NCBI GenBank assembly: GCA_013399895.1
Contig: VXBA01005890.1
Span: forward strand, 528,212 to 592,211
DNA from: Serilophus lunatus
Taxonomy: Eukaryota > Chordata > Aves > Passeriformes > Eurylaimidae
Length of the DNA stretch: 64,000 nucleotides
Reading direction: 5' to 3'
Part shown: piece after piece, positions 1 to 55,351 of the stretch
Numbering within the stretch: position 1 is the first letter of the stretch
How the letters are laid out: the number at the start of each line of letters is the position of its first letter
The notes under the pieces: generated by a model
Seen by the model: the letters and a program-made list of their open reading frames with translations, nothing else
What the model was told of the DNA's origin: nothing
Database searches by the model: none
Position numbers and translations under genes: made by a program

Positions 1-43821
<43,821 letters not shown>

Positions 43822-43928
43822 GAAGACTTTCTACAACTGCTAGGACTGTTACTTGCAACAGGAGTTTTCCTGTTTGGCTTCCGTCTTCCTTTTTTAGTGC
43901 TTTTTGTATGTAATACTTTAATGAATTA

Positions 43929-43934
43929 AATAAA
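43929..43934 (+). terminator. LEMD3: Candidate proximal poly(A) signal AATAAA
   Basis: Canonical hexamer 107 nt after the stop codon. It would give a very short 3'UTR isoform. Confidence 0.45.
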
Positions 43935-44655
43935 AGTTTGAACGTTCCAGAAATCTTGTTTCCAAAGGGACTTAGCAATGAGGCAGTAATACTGAGCTGA
44001 CAAAAGAAGAAAAAACGTTGCTTCACGAAGTTTTCCGGGGCTATAGTAAACCAATGCAGTTAAGTTTTGCATGAGGACTGCCGAATTCATTATACATTTG
44101 CAGATGTGGTGACTGTATTTTTGCACCAAGAAGTGTTTTTGATAATACAAAAGCATGGAGGAAAGAAGACTTCCTGTATTTCCATAGTTTCCTGTGAAAT
44201 AATCATGTGGGTATTTTGTAACAACCTACAGTTCCTGATGGTGAATAAGTTAAGAAAAAAAATTCAGTCAATATTAGTTTTTGTTGCTGTTAAGAATCTT
44301 CTTCTGCAGCTGGGGTATGGGGAAAAATGAATTTGGCGTAAGTGGTTCCATGTTAAGTGTGAGGGAAAACAGACTGAATGTGGCTATAACTGGGTTTTGT
44401 ATATAAATGTAAATGCTGGTGGTGGCAAAAATGATTGTGTTCTGTGAGGATGTCTGCATCGAAGCAGCAAATAAGCTTCCTATTTTATTCAAAACCTAAT
44501 GTTTTATATTATTTTGGCTGTACCATGACGAGAGGCCAAATACCTAAAAGTGTTGGATACAGGTTGAATATCTTTTATAGGTTTTATATTAAAATACCTG
44601 ACTGATTTTGTGTGAAAGGTCTGATACCAATTGTAATGAATTCAAATTTGTGAGC

Positions 44656-44661
44656 AATAAA
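44656..44661 (+). terminator. LEMD3: Candidate internal poly(A) signal AATAAA
   Basis: Canonical hexamer in the middle of the 3'UTR (context gagcAATAAAgaag). Confidence 0.4.
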
Positions 44662-45403
44662 GAAGCAATTGGCAGATACTGGAAAAATTATTTTGTGAAA
44701 AGCTGTATTTATTATTGCAATTGTCAGGGCTGTGACAAAATACCATTGGGATTAAGTGACATTCCCAGTACATTATAACTTGTCTTAAAAGAACCAGTTA
44801 CCTGTTAAAATTTTAAAAGCTACATACTTTCTTGCAACAATTTTGGCTGATGAAAACTAGTACTTACAGTAAATCTTGTGATTCCAAGCCTGTAAATTTA
44901 CTAATGTTTACCTGGAAGTACAAAATTGTTGCTGAGAAGCTTAGTTGCAAATCTAAGATTATTGGCTTTACTAATCCCCACTCCTACAATAATTTTACCT
45001 AGTTATCCAGCTGAGCGTCCTGTAGGAGGTGAGACTGGAAGCACACCAGTCCCACAAATTTTACTGAAACTCACTTTACTTTGTAGATATATGATGGATT
45101 TGCAGCATGAACTTGCACAAATAATGCACGTTTTTCTTATGGTTAAGTAAACATGATGCACACTATTCTGCAACAGGAAATCCTATTGTGCCTTACCTTT
45201 GTGCTTTTGTGGGCACCATGTTTATTATTGGAGAGTTTGTTAACTGAAAAATTTTAAATCCTCAGTTTTATGTCTCAGATGCTAATGAATGAGTATATAT
45301 AATATATAATCAGCCATGCAGAATTCTACTTACCAAGGACAAGTACATATTTTTGATGGGTAAGTAGGTTTTGCCAGGTCTGGTAGATTTTGATGAGTTT
45401 TAC

Positions 45404-45455
45404 TATATACATATATGTATAATATACATGTATATGTATTATATATATGTATATA
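45404..45455. repeat. AT-rich imperfect palindrome in the 3'UTR
   Basis: Alternating TATATACATATATGTAT-type sequence, nearly self-complementary around the central ACATGT. It could form a long hairpin in the LEMD3 3'UTR or vary in length as an (AT)n microsatellite. Confidence 0.7.
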
Positions 45456-45674
45456 AACTAATTTTGTTGTATTTGATGTGCATCATAGTGATCTGTTAAC
45501 CTGACCTTAGTGACCCCATCTTGTGACCTGTTGCAAGAGTGAATGTAAAAATAGTTGTGGCATTTTAAAAGGTTGCCTCGATGCAAATGCATCTATCTTG
45601 CTTCTAAAATATATTTCTTGTAAACATTGTACATTTTATTATTGTAATATGTACTATTATGCAGCTTATTTTAC

Positions 45675-45680
45675 ATTAAA
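45675..45680 (+). terminator. LEMD3: Candidate distal poly(A) signal ATTAAA
   Basis: Common variant hexamer in the context ttttacATTAAActg, followed by sequence ending 3'UTR-like AT-richness. A second ATTAAA is at 45820-45825. My preferred distal end for the transcript. Confidence 0.45.
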
Positions 45681-45700
45681 CTGTTAAGTTGACCAATATC

Positions 45701-46330
45701 CCCTCCTGCAAGACAGAGGGGAATGTGTATAATACCTGAACATTTGAGAAAAATCAGATGTTTGTTGTAATTTGTCATCCTATTCTGTAAAAACAAACAA
45801 AAAACCAAAACAGACTCAAATTAAAGGTTTATTAGGGGTTTTTACATGTGTCTCACCTTTTAGATATTTGAATTTCTCTGACTCAAATATTTTTTTCCTC
45901 TGGGGGGCGAGGGGAAGATTAATTTGTCAAAGACACCTAACTAACCTTTAATATTTGTTAAGATGTGAACAGGTGCTGTCATGCGCTCGCATCCACAGCT
46001 GAGCTTTTCTTAACTGTCTGTCAGTTTGACTTTTGTCCTGATTTTGTACACAGGGAGTGCAGGGACATAGCCTTGATTTCTAGGCTGCGGACATGCCGCA
46101 TTGTCTGTTCTGTTAAAGGGCAGCAGTGAAGAGCCTTAACCTTGTACTTTCAGCTTATTTTTGTATTTTAAACTGTAACAAGTCTTCAGAGGAATTTTGA
46201 TAGACTAACAGGCAATACTGGCGTTTCTCCCCTCCCCTCTTATTATACTATGTTGTTTTAAAATTGTTCTAGTGATTATTTGAAGGGTTGTGGGGCAGAA
46301 GGAGTCAAGAAGGGTGTGTAAGTCTATCCT
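45701..46330. other. Intergenic segment between LEMD3 and the CpG island
   Basis: About 630 nt with no gene or repeat recognised. It changes from AT-rich to GC-rich toward the right, so the two transcription units lie less than 1 kb apart if the island is a promoter. Confidence 0.6.
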
Positions 46331-47330
46331 TTACAGGCGTTTGCCCCGCATACTTGACTTGTATCCCCTGTGGAAGGGGGAGCGGGGGGAGTGAGGATTC
46401 CGATATCGTTCGGTTACCCCGTGTTTCGGGGCTGGGTACGGTGGGCATTAAGTGCTGCCGCAGTTTCGCGGCCGGTGCTGAAGTGCGGACCTGACTCGGC
46501 GTGGGAGCCGCGGGCCGGAGTCGCTGCGGGGGCGGGTCGTGCCGGGGCTGTCTCCCCCCGGCCCGGCCCGTCCTTCGGAGCGGCAGGAGCGCCGCTTTAA
46601 GCACGCCCGCCCGCAGCGCTCCCTTTAACCCGAAGGACAGCGCGCTCGGGCCGCGCCGGGCGGGCGGCGGGAGTCTCCCGGCTCCATGTTCATATTTGGC
46701 GTTGGCCGCCGGTGCTAGGAATTTCCCGTCATGCTCCCGGGGCGGCGGGCCCGTCACTGCGCTCCCGCGGGGGGGCCGGGGCCGCTCGATCGCTCCCTCG
46801 GGCCGCTCCTCGTGCGCGCTGCGCCCCCGCCGCCGNNNNNNNNNNNNNNNNNNNNNNNNNNNNNNNNNNNNNNNNNNNNNNNNNNNNNNNNNNNNNNNNN
46901 NNNNNNNNNNNNNNNNNNNNNNNNNNNNNNNNNNNNNNNNNGGGAGCGGGTCCGCCCTCAGGGGGAGCCCCCGGGCCCTGCTTGCGGCGCACGTCTGGAC
47001 TGGGGTCGGGGCTCGCTGGAGTCGGTCCCTGTGTCACGGAGCGAGCCCCTGCCGTGCCCGCGTCCCGGCCGTGCCGTCCCTGTGGCCGCCGCAGCGCACG
47101 GGCACGGCGCGGCTCCGGGCGCCCTGCGCTCCAGCCGGGGCTCCCGGCTCGGGAACGGGGGCACTGGTGTCGGGGTGCAGAGTGGAACGGCGGACTCGGG
47201 GAAGCAGCGCTTGACCGGATGCATAACGAGTTGAGTTCTGCCGCAAATTGTGCAGCGCTGGGTCGGAAAAGGAGCTTAAACCTTGCGTATGAGCTCGGAA
47301 TTTGGTGGTGTTTCTCTAAGGAAGCTCAGT
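46330..47330 (+). promoter_or_regulatory. CpG island, candidate promoter and first exon of the next gene (MSRB3 by synteny)
   Basis: Dense CpG and GC-rich sequence, sharply different from both flanks, with GC-box-like motifs (gggggcgggtc at about 46528) and G-runs. Several long open frames on both strands are by-products of high GC, and none reads as a known protein. In vertebrates the gene after LEMD3 in the same direction is MSRB3 (methionine sulfoxide reductase B3), so this is probably its 5' end; strand and gene are inferences. The first exon and its donor may lie in the unsequenced gap inside the island. Confidence 0.6.
46836..46941. other. Assembly gap (106 N)
   Basis: Unsequenced run inside the CpG island, flanked by cgccgccg and gggagcggg. 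GC-rich bird promoters are commonly lost this way. Its true length may differ from 106. Confidence 0.98.
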
Positions 47331-50300
47331 GCGCTGGGCTGGTTGCGTTTGTGTGATGTTGCGGTACTGACAGATACAGGCGATGCATAGGATAAAGTTT
47401 AATTTCTTTTTTACTGGCCCCAAGTTAATGTAGCTGTACTTAGTGCGTCTTAATGTTCGTGAAATTTGAAACGAAACTTAATTAATATTTGACAAATTAG
47501 CTGTAAATGCTGGCTTTCCTTCTTGAGCCAAAATTTCAGTCATCACCCTCTTAGCATAAAAACTAATCTGAAGGCTCAGTGATCTTAAATAGTGATAACC
47601 GTGTGTTTTAACAATACCAAATGTAACCAGTGGTTGTCTACAGATGAGGCCAGATGTCTCCCGTTGTCTAGTGATAAATGCTGTAAGAATTCTGACCTTA
47701 AACACAGCATTTAAGAAAGTATAGAGCCTTACATTGTACACGTCATGCCTTTATTTCTTTTAACTTTCTGTTGTAACTATTAAAATGGTTATGAAACTGC
47801 ACTTTCTTGACAGGTAGATGTCAGAATGAGACATCTGCAATAGCAGATACTTTGCCTTACTGATATGGCTTGTTTATGGCAAGCGGTCTGTAAATGGACA
47901 AGCCATCCCCACTCCCATTCTGGCACAGTGCCACTCAACAGAATTGAGCATTTAAAGCTTAGAATTTGTCCTGCTTATGTTCTCGCCCTCGCTGAATTGA
48001 CACAAGTGCTTGCTGTCTTATTTGCTGATGATTCCCAACTTTTTATTACACTGCTGCATGCCTTTGCAGTTTGTCATGATTCCTCGTCTGCCAAATTTGG
48101 TTGGTAACAGTGCCCTTTAAGTCTTGATTCTGGAAGTAGTTTCCATGTGGCTTGTCATCTTAATCAGACGTTTGCTCATGGTTTCTAAAAGAATCGCCTG
48201 CCTTGCTGCAGACACGGCTTATTTTAGAACAATATTTCTTAACCGTCTTTTAAAATTTATGTAGGGAATTAAATACGGACAGTAGCTTAACCAGAGTTAC
48301 TAAGTCATCCTAGAATTCTGAGGTGAAAAAAAGGATTTTTTAAATGAAGTTCTGCATTGATTTCTCAAAACCACTAAAATTAGTTGAGCTAAGTTGCATG
48401 TAGTTCAGTCCAGAACGTGGTTGTTTGGTCCTTTTGCTGTCTGACATTCCTTGGATCTTTATAACACACATTTGGAAAGATCTTTCAGGAGGAAAAATGA
48501 ATTCTATCTTTCTCCCAAAAGCACGATCTTTAATGCCTTTGTAGATGGGGTAATGTTTCTATATTTGGTAGCAAAGCCATATAAAGCAGTTGATCCTAGG
48601 CAAAAGTCTTTTGACTGAATGATTGCTCATTTTTCCAAGTAGTAGGAGTTACACGCTCTCACAGGGGTTTGTTTAATTCAGATTTTTATGCTTGTACATA
48701 TCATAAGAATTCCTTAATTTTTGTTTGTACCTGCCATAACAATTCCTTACAGCTGTTTGATAAGGGCAGTTTGCACACGAGGAAGGTATTTGGTCCTTGG
48801 CCCTGTTTTTTATGAAGGTATGGGAGGATCTTGTTTACCTACTCATGTTTTGTCAGCTTTGTAAGATGATACTTGTTTCTATATCGCTGAAGGTCCAGCC
48901 TGCCTATTGCGTTAGAAACGCTAGAAAATGTAATTTCCCTTTTAGGTGGATTGTTAACAGTTCTTTTGTTGCTTGTTTTAGAAGATGGGGGGAATAAGAG
49001 GCAGAAGGGGGAGAGAAGCAAACACTGTGTTAAGGATTTAATCTTCTCAGACAGAAGGTTAAGAAGTCTGCCTGTCTGCATCTGACTGGCATCGCTACAA
49101 GCCAGCGATGCAGCAAAGCCATCCAATTTTGAGATGGCTTTGTTGAGCTGCATAATTCAAGCGTGTGTGTCCTCATTACAGCGCAATTCTTAAGCTACAC
49201 GCGGCGTTATATTAGTCGTAGGTAGGGAATATGACCTTCTTTCCCCCTTTCTATTATTTCTCTTTTTCATTAAAAGCTGCATTTTCAGTAGCACCCAGGC
49301 TATGCACAAACTTGAGCTGTGGAAGCTGATGGGAAAGTGGGATAAATGTCAGCCTAATTATAGCTTGGTCTAGCTCTAGCTTAAAGGTTCCTTTAGCCAA
49401 AAGACACACAGAAAAATGGACCCTCAAGCTCCTGGTCTATTTAGGATGGTCTGATTAGGAATTACTGTAGAATAAAGTTAGGTGTGGATTTATCTTTCCA
49501 TGAGTAATTCTGCAGTTGGTATGCTTATTTTGGAATAGACTCCAAGGCTAGACGGAAATAGGGTGTTTCTTACTCTGGAATAATCATGTCCATACATGGA
49601 GTTATTTTGAGGTTACTTTCTCTACACAAGAGAGAGGTTTTCAAAACACAACAACAAAAAAACCCTGGGAGATACTAGGGCTTTTTTATTTTTTTTTTAG
49701 TGTCTCATGGAGTAGGAAGTGGCTACAGGTTCACTTTCCCTTCCCTTACTCATGTAGCTACGGTAGGATTTATTATTACCTTTTCAAATGTTTCATTTGC
49801 CTCAGAAGGATCTTTGGTTCTCAGTAAATTGTTACTATGTACCAGCTTAAAAAAAAAAGCACAGAACTAAAGATTTAAATCCTCTTCATGGAAATTTGTG
49901 AATGTATAACCAACTAGCAGTGTTTTAAAAGTAATTTTCAACTAACCACTTAAGAAAAGGAAGGGTGTACATATTGCATCCTTATTTTCTACCAGAAGAT
50001 GAAGAATGTAATTCTGGATTTTAACAGGGTTTGGGATTTTTTTTTTTGTCCTTAATATGTGAGGATGGTGATCTGTATATTTTGTCTGAAAAAAGGGTAG
50101 AAGAATTCTTTGGGAACTCCATTTATGATGAGGTAATTGGAAATTATAATTTATCTGCTTAGCTCCAGACTTCTGGTTCTCATTTAGCAACCTCAATTCC
50201 AACAGCATTATGTGAAAACCACACAATCTAGCAACTGGAACCGAGAATAAAGAGGCTTTTTTCAGTAAGGACTTTAAGACCTGAGGAATTGAGCGGTACT

Positions 50301-52338
50301 AGCCTCAAACAGGCAAGAACCATTCTTAAACTTCTAAGGTGCTAATGCAGTTTTGCTGTCCTCTCAGACTCAAGTTGTGGTTTATCATTGTTTTGTAAAG
50401 TATTTAATAGCTTAAGTACTTCTTAATTTCCAGAAAGTTTCGGATTTAAACGTTATTCAGCTTTTAAATGTTGCACAGAACCTAAGGGTGGGATTTATGC
50501 AAAGCTCCCCCGTCAACTCTTGCTTTTCAGTAGCATCTGAACCATCAAGATTAATGATTGCTTTGAAATCTGGGCAGCAGCTTAGCAAAGTGTACGTAGT
50601 GTGCTAACACATTGTTTTCCTGGGAAGCGTTACCACATCCAAGAAATCTTAAGAGTAATGTCGTGCGTGGCATTTGGAATTATTTCCCCACGGGTCTGTT
50701 TAACTCTCTATTCTTCCAAAACGGGACAACGCCTTTGCATTACACCTGATGGAAAACAAATCCCTCCTGCCAGGGAATAACAATAGAGCTGACGGAAAGT
50801 AGCTGCCAAATGCCACCACTTTCACTCCCACTACACAATGAAAATGGGGAAAAAAAATTCAACACACGGAACTTTGGCAGCTTCCTGGGGAAGTGATCTG
50901 TGCCACTTGTTGCCAAAAGAAAACAGCCCAGAAAGGGTGAGGGATTGAGGATTGCCCTGTTCTTGTTCCTCCCCGTTCCCTGGTGCGTGGTTCTCAGGGA
51001 AATCCGCAGGTAAGGTGGTGCTCCAGCTGCACACACAGGGGATGTAGATGATCTCAACCACTTTGAAGACCAGTGCGGTGGGTTGGGTGGGGTGAGAGCC
51101 ACGTAGATATATCTCTTTCAGTTCATGCAGTATAGTGAGTCTGGCCTTGGGTCTCCTGCGGCTGATTCAAGAGCAAACTTTGGTTTGATGTAAAGTTGCT
51201 CCATTGGCTAAGAAAAATAGTTAACTTTGCACAGGCAGGCTTTGCCACCTGGGTCAGACTGTCACCATCCTGCTGCTGGGAGGAAACTTGATATAAACAT
51301 GAAACCAATGCAGATCCCTCTTTATGTGTCCTGATGACAACCAGTCCCAGCTTACAGCCAGTTCAAGTCGAGTTTGTACTAATGAGTGATTCAGGAGTGC
51401 ACTGATCCAGTCTGCACGATGCTGAAACCAAGGCTTGCAGGTCAGATTGGTTTGGCTTCCGTTCCTGCACAGCAACAGCACTGTCAGTAGCCATTGCACA
51501 AGTGTGAGAAAGAGAAGGGAGTGAAGACAGGAGCAGGTGCTTAGGCTGCCAACTCAGGGACAGGTGAAAAAATCAAGGTGGATCAACCAACTGTATGAAG
51601 CTACAGCCTTGAGATGTAAATTCAGAGACTCCATAAATAAAGGGATTTGAGTTTTTTTGTAGCTTTATCATCTCTGCTTTTGAATGGCTGCAGAAAATCA
51701 CCCGTTTGTTGAAGCCTCAGTATTTAACTGCTCGCTATTGAAACTGAACTTTTAGACTGTATCCTCCTTTTTTCCTGATTTTTTTTAATTAAAATCAGTG
51801 TTTCATCAGGTCTTTTGTATATACAAAGTGGACAAATACTCTGTGCTAACAATACACTTCTTAACACCTTATTTCGTAAGAGAACCTAAATTGTCTGTTT
51901 ACATACTTCTTGTATATGCTCCTGCTTTTTCTTCAAAGCAAGCTCACATCTCCACGGACTTGTGTAGGAAATTAGCAGCTCACTGGGGAAGGACTCCATC
52001 AGACGCTGCTGGTTTCTGAACTGCTACCTGACATCCCTCATCCAAAACCACAAGACAGCTTTGCAAATTGCCTCTGACTGTGAGAGAGGTGCTGTACCAA
52101 TTTATTCTAGCAGCTGTTGAACCGTGCTGGGAAGGATTACAACAGATACTTTGCAAGACTCTAGCCTCTGTCCATGAGTCGTTTAAAAGGTGAAGTATAA
52201 TAGCTGTGTGTGGGAAAACAAGCCCTTTCTGTTGCTCTGTTACATATGAATTGCAGAGGAGCACATTTTTCTCTAAAGAGAGTCAAGTAATAACTGGCAG
52301 TAATAAAGACAATGTAACAGCTGAGTGACGTATCACCC
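47331..52338. other. Non-coding region, probable first intron of the downstream gene
   Basis: No coding exon recognised; in particular I saw no segment resembling the MSRB3 catalytic domain. T/A runs occur at about 49689-49700 and 50038-50047. The segment 47860-48110 has a balanced, non-repetitive composition that may indicate conserved non-coding DNA. Confidence 0.6.
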
Positions 52339-52555
52339 AGAATCACAGGTTGGAAAAGGCCTCTGAGATCATCAAGTTCAACCTTTTACCCAACACCACC
52401 TTGTCAACTAGACCATGGCACCAAAGTGCCACATCCAGTCTCTTCTTGAACACCTTCAGGGACAGTGACTCCCCCACCTCCCTGGGCAGTCCATTCCAAT
52501 GCCCAATCACTCTCTCTGTAAAGAACTTCCTCCTAATGTTTAACCTAAACCTTTT
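52339..52555 (-). mobile_element. CR1 LINE fragment (3' end)
   Basis: Minus-strand CR1. The left end is agaatcacaggttggaaaag (element tail) and the right end is in the FFTERVIGHWN part of ORF2 (complement of ccaatcactctctctgtaaa). It is 5'-truncated and followed by an AT-rich tract at 52556-52622. Confidence 0.9.
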
Positions 52556-52622
52556 TATTAAAAAGCAATATTATTCTTATTATTTTATTATTCTTTATTT
52601 TTTATTTATTATTAAACTTTTA
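52556..52622. repeat. AT-rich low-complexity tract
   Basis: Runs of TTATTATT-type sequence directly adjoining the 5'-truncated side of the CR1 fragment. Confidence 0.75.
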
Positions 52623-54908
52623 ATGCTTTTTAAGATGAGATGTAGATTTTCAGAGCATTATCCCATCTCCACAATCACTCTTGAAGACTAGAACAAGCCA
52701 AGTTCTTCAAAAAAATGTTGCAGGGATTTGAGGTTTTGAACCACTCTTTTTGGTGTTTACTTCTCTGGGCTTTCCTCAGTTGTCTCTGTTCTGTGCCTCC
52801 AACTAGGAGGGTATTCCAGCTGATAACTCACTGCTACTGAGGAGAGCAGACTTCCTCACCAACTCCTGCTACTACGGATTATGTTTCTCTATTTAATGAA
52901 CTCCAAGACTGGTGCCCTTTTTTTTTTTTTTAATAGTTTCACACTGTTGGCTCAATTTATTGTCACTCTAGCCTTGACATCCTTTTCTGTAGTACTGCTG
53001 CTGGTCTGTTATTCTTCCTTTTGATTGTTTCCTGCATTTGAAGATTTCTTTTAAAGTCCAAATATGAGTCTTTGTACTTGGCTGTGTTGAATTTCATCTT
53101 GCTTATTTTTTGACCATTTCTGCAATTTATTAAGACCATCTTGAGTTCTGCTCAGCTCTTCAGGATGTTTCACACTTTTTGTGGGTTGGTGTCTGCGGTT
53201 TTGGCAGGACTGCTTGCTGGGTTTTGGCCCTGGTCAGTAGGAGAAGCACTGAATGAGTGTATTTATTCAAGCACCTGTGGTGAAGGACGTTGATCCAAAA
53301 TGAAGGTGCTTTTTCAGTTTGCTCTGTCAAAAAGTATTTTATATTTGACATCTCTATTTACTGCTTTCCTCCTGCCTGTAGAATAGAACGAAAGAGGTTA
53401 GATTGTGGCAAGTTCGTCATGGCAACGTTCTGCTTTCTAATTTTCATTGCCTATTTCATTTCCTACTGCCATGGAAGGTCATCTGGGCAGCTGCCCTATT
53501 TCTAAACTGATAATCTGGTGTATGTGTTTTGTTTTCTTTCTTTTGGCTTACAAATAGGGAAATTTGCAGATGGGCCTTAACTGACCATAGCTTATGGTTT
53601 ATTAATTTTCTTATTTGTTTTGCCTAGCAACTACATAGAATTTCCAAACATCTAGATAGCTGTAAGAGAATGCAAATCTTTCTGTACTTATATACCAATG
53701 CTTTACAAATAACATACTGAGCAAATATGTTAGAATTCTAACCAGTAGCTATTGTGTCAAAAATGCTTAATGTGGGCATAGAGCTCGATGTCCTTTGTTG
53801 CTTTATCTTGATCAGGGGTGCCAAAGGCTTGCACACTTGCACTGAGATGTGCTGAAGTACAGGAGAAGGGTTCTGTGTTGGGGTTTGAAGATGCTGTGGG
53901 GACATGCTTGAGTTACTGAGGAATTTCTGATGTCTCGGTGAGAGTGGTGTGAAATGTCAGGACCAAGAGAGCGAAGAGGGGCCCTAATGGTTTAAGTGAT
54001 TTCCTTTTTTGGAGCACAAGTCCAAGTAGGACAAAAACAAACTGCATTTTAGGGCAATGCTTAATGAAGTTTCTGACAGCAGGATTCGGTGGGGGGGCTG
54101 CCTGCGAGTGCCTGCTGCTGTCTCTGCCAAAGGAAGTGGAACAGATGTCACTTTTAAGGACAGATTATGCAAAGAAAACGTCAACATTTATCTTAGAATA
54201 TTGATCCAGCTGGGAAGCTGAACTACAAAGCCTTGAAACTAACAAAAGGCTGAGGGAAGAGAAACTTGGTGTCTGGACTGTTCCCCTCCCTACCAGAGGA
54301 GCTGAAGTGAGTGGTATACCCACCCCATGAGCCAGCAGCACTGCACAGCCAGCCCTGGGGTGCATGTCAAGGGGGGCTCCACCAAGGACTGCGGGGCTGC
54401 TGCCAGGCCTGGTGCTGTTGTAAGTTTGCTTTAACAGAGCAGGAAAAAGTATTTATGGGGTTTTTCCCAAAGGTAAGTACTTTTTGCCCTACAGAAGACA
54501 TTTTGCATGGTTACTGCAAGCCCAGCTAGAGGGGTATAAGATGAGTATTTTTGTCTTTTGAATGCATTTAGGGCTGGGAAATGTATATTGGTGAATATGT
54601 AGAATTTAATAAATATTTTCAGTTAGTTAAAAGAAGTGGAAAGCACATCTTGGTTTTGGACACTTAAGAGAAAATTAGAGAGAAGGGAAATAATTGAAGC
54701 ATGTTTTGAAGTAATATGGTTTGCTAAAATTAATACTTCTCTTGTTCATGAATTGAAAAATAGCTTTAGGATGCCTAAAGGTGCAGATTCTTGTGCTGCA
54801 CATACAACGAAATATATTTATCTGATTAAAAAACCAAAATGCTATGTTTTGTATTCACATACCTCTCACAGATTCCTCATAATATTTTTCATTGAAAAAA
54901 GTTTGGAA
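52623..54908. other. Non-coding region without recognised features
   Basis: Contains a T-run at 52919-52932 and a more GC-rich stretch around 54280-54420. No gene, RNA or repeat family could be recognised. Confidence 0.6.
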
Positions 54909-55351
54909 GGTATTCAGAGGCTGGAGCACCTCTGCTATGAAGACAGGCTGAGAGAGTTGGGGTTGTTCAGCCTGGAGAGGAAAAGGCTCCAGAGAGACCT
55001 TAGAGCAGCCTTCCAGTACCGTAAGGGGGTACGAGAGAGAAGAAGGACTTTTTACAAAGGACTGTAGCAATAGGTCAAGGGGTAATGGCTTTAAACTGAA
55101 AGAAGGCAGGTTTACATTAGGTATTAGGAAGAAATTCTTTACAACAGGAATGGCGAGGCAGTGGAACAGGTTGCCCCGGGAAGTTGTGGATGCCTCATCC
55201 CTGGAAGTGTCCAAGACCAGGCTGGATGGGGCTTTGAGCAGCATGGTCCTGTGGAAGGTGTCCCTGCCCACGGCTGGGATGGAGGTTGGAACAAGATGGT
55301 CTTTAGGGTCCTTTCCAACCCAAACCATTCTGTGATTCTATGATCCTATGA
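54909..55351 (+). mobile_element. CR1 LINE fragment, different subfamily
   Basis: Encodes the degenerate C-terminal end of CR1 ORF2 (RLRELGLFSLERKRLQRDLR, NRLPREVVDASSLEVSKTRL). The tail reads tggagg...ggtcctttccaacccaaacc and ends attctgtgattctatgatcc. The wording of the 3' part (aggtgtccctgcccacggc) differs from the other copies, suggesting another CR1 subfamily. Confidence 0.91.

Larger units (their letters stand above)
43822..45700 (+). other. LEMD3: LEMD3 3' untranslated region (approximate end)
   Basis: AT-rich sequence after the stop with several possible polyadenylation signals. I place the main end near 45.7 kb because an ATTAAA follows an AT-rich tract there and the length (~1.9 kb) suits the known long LEMD3 3'UTR. 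The exact end is inferred and earlier sites may be used. Confidence 0.6.

Noticed and set aside
46501..47356. Several long open frames across the CpG island on both strands
   Set aside because: High GC suppresses stop codons, the frames run through the N gap, and none reads as a known protein, including MSRB3.
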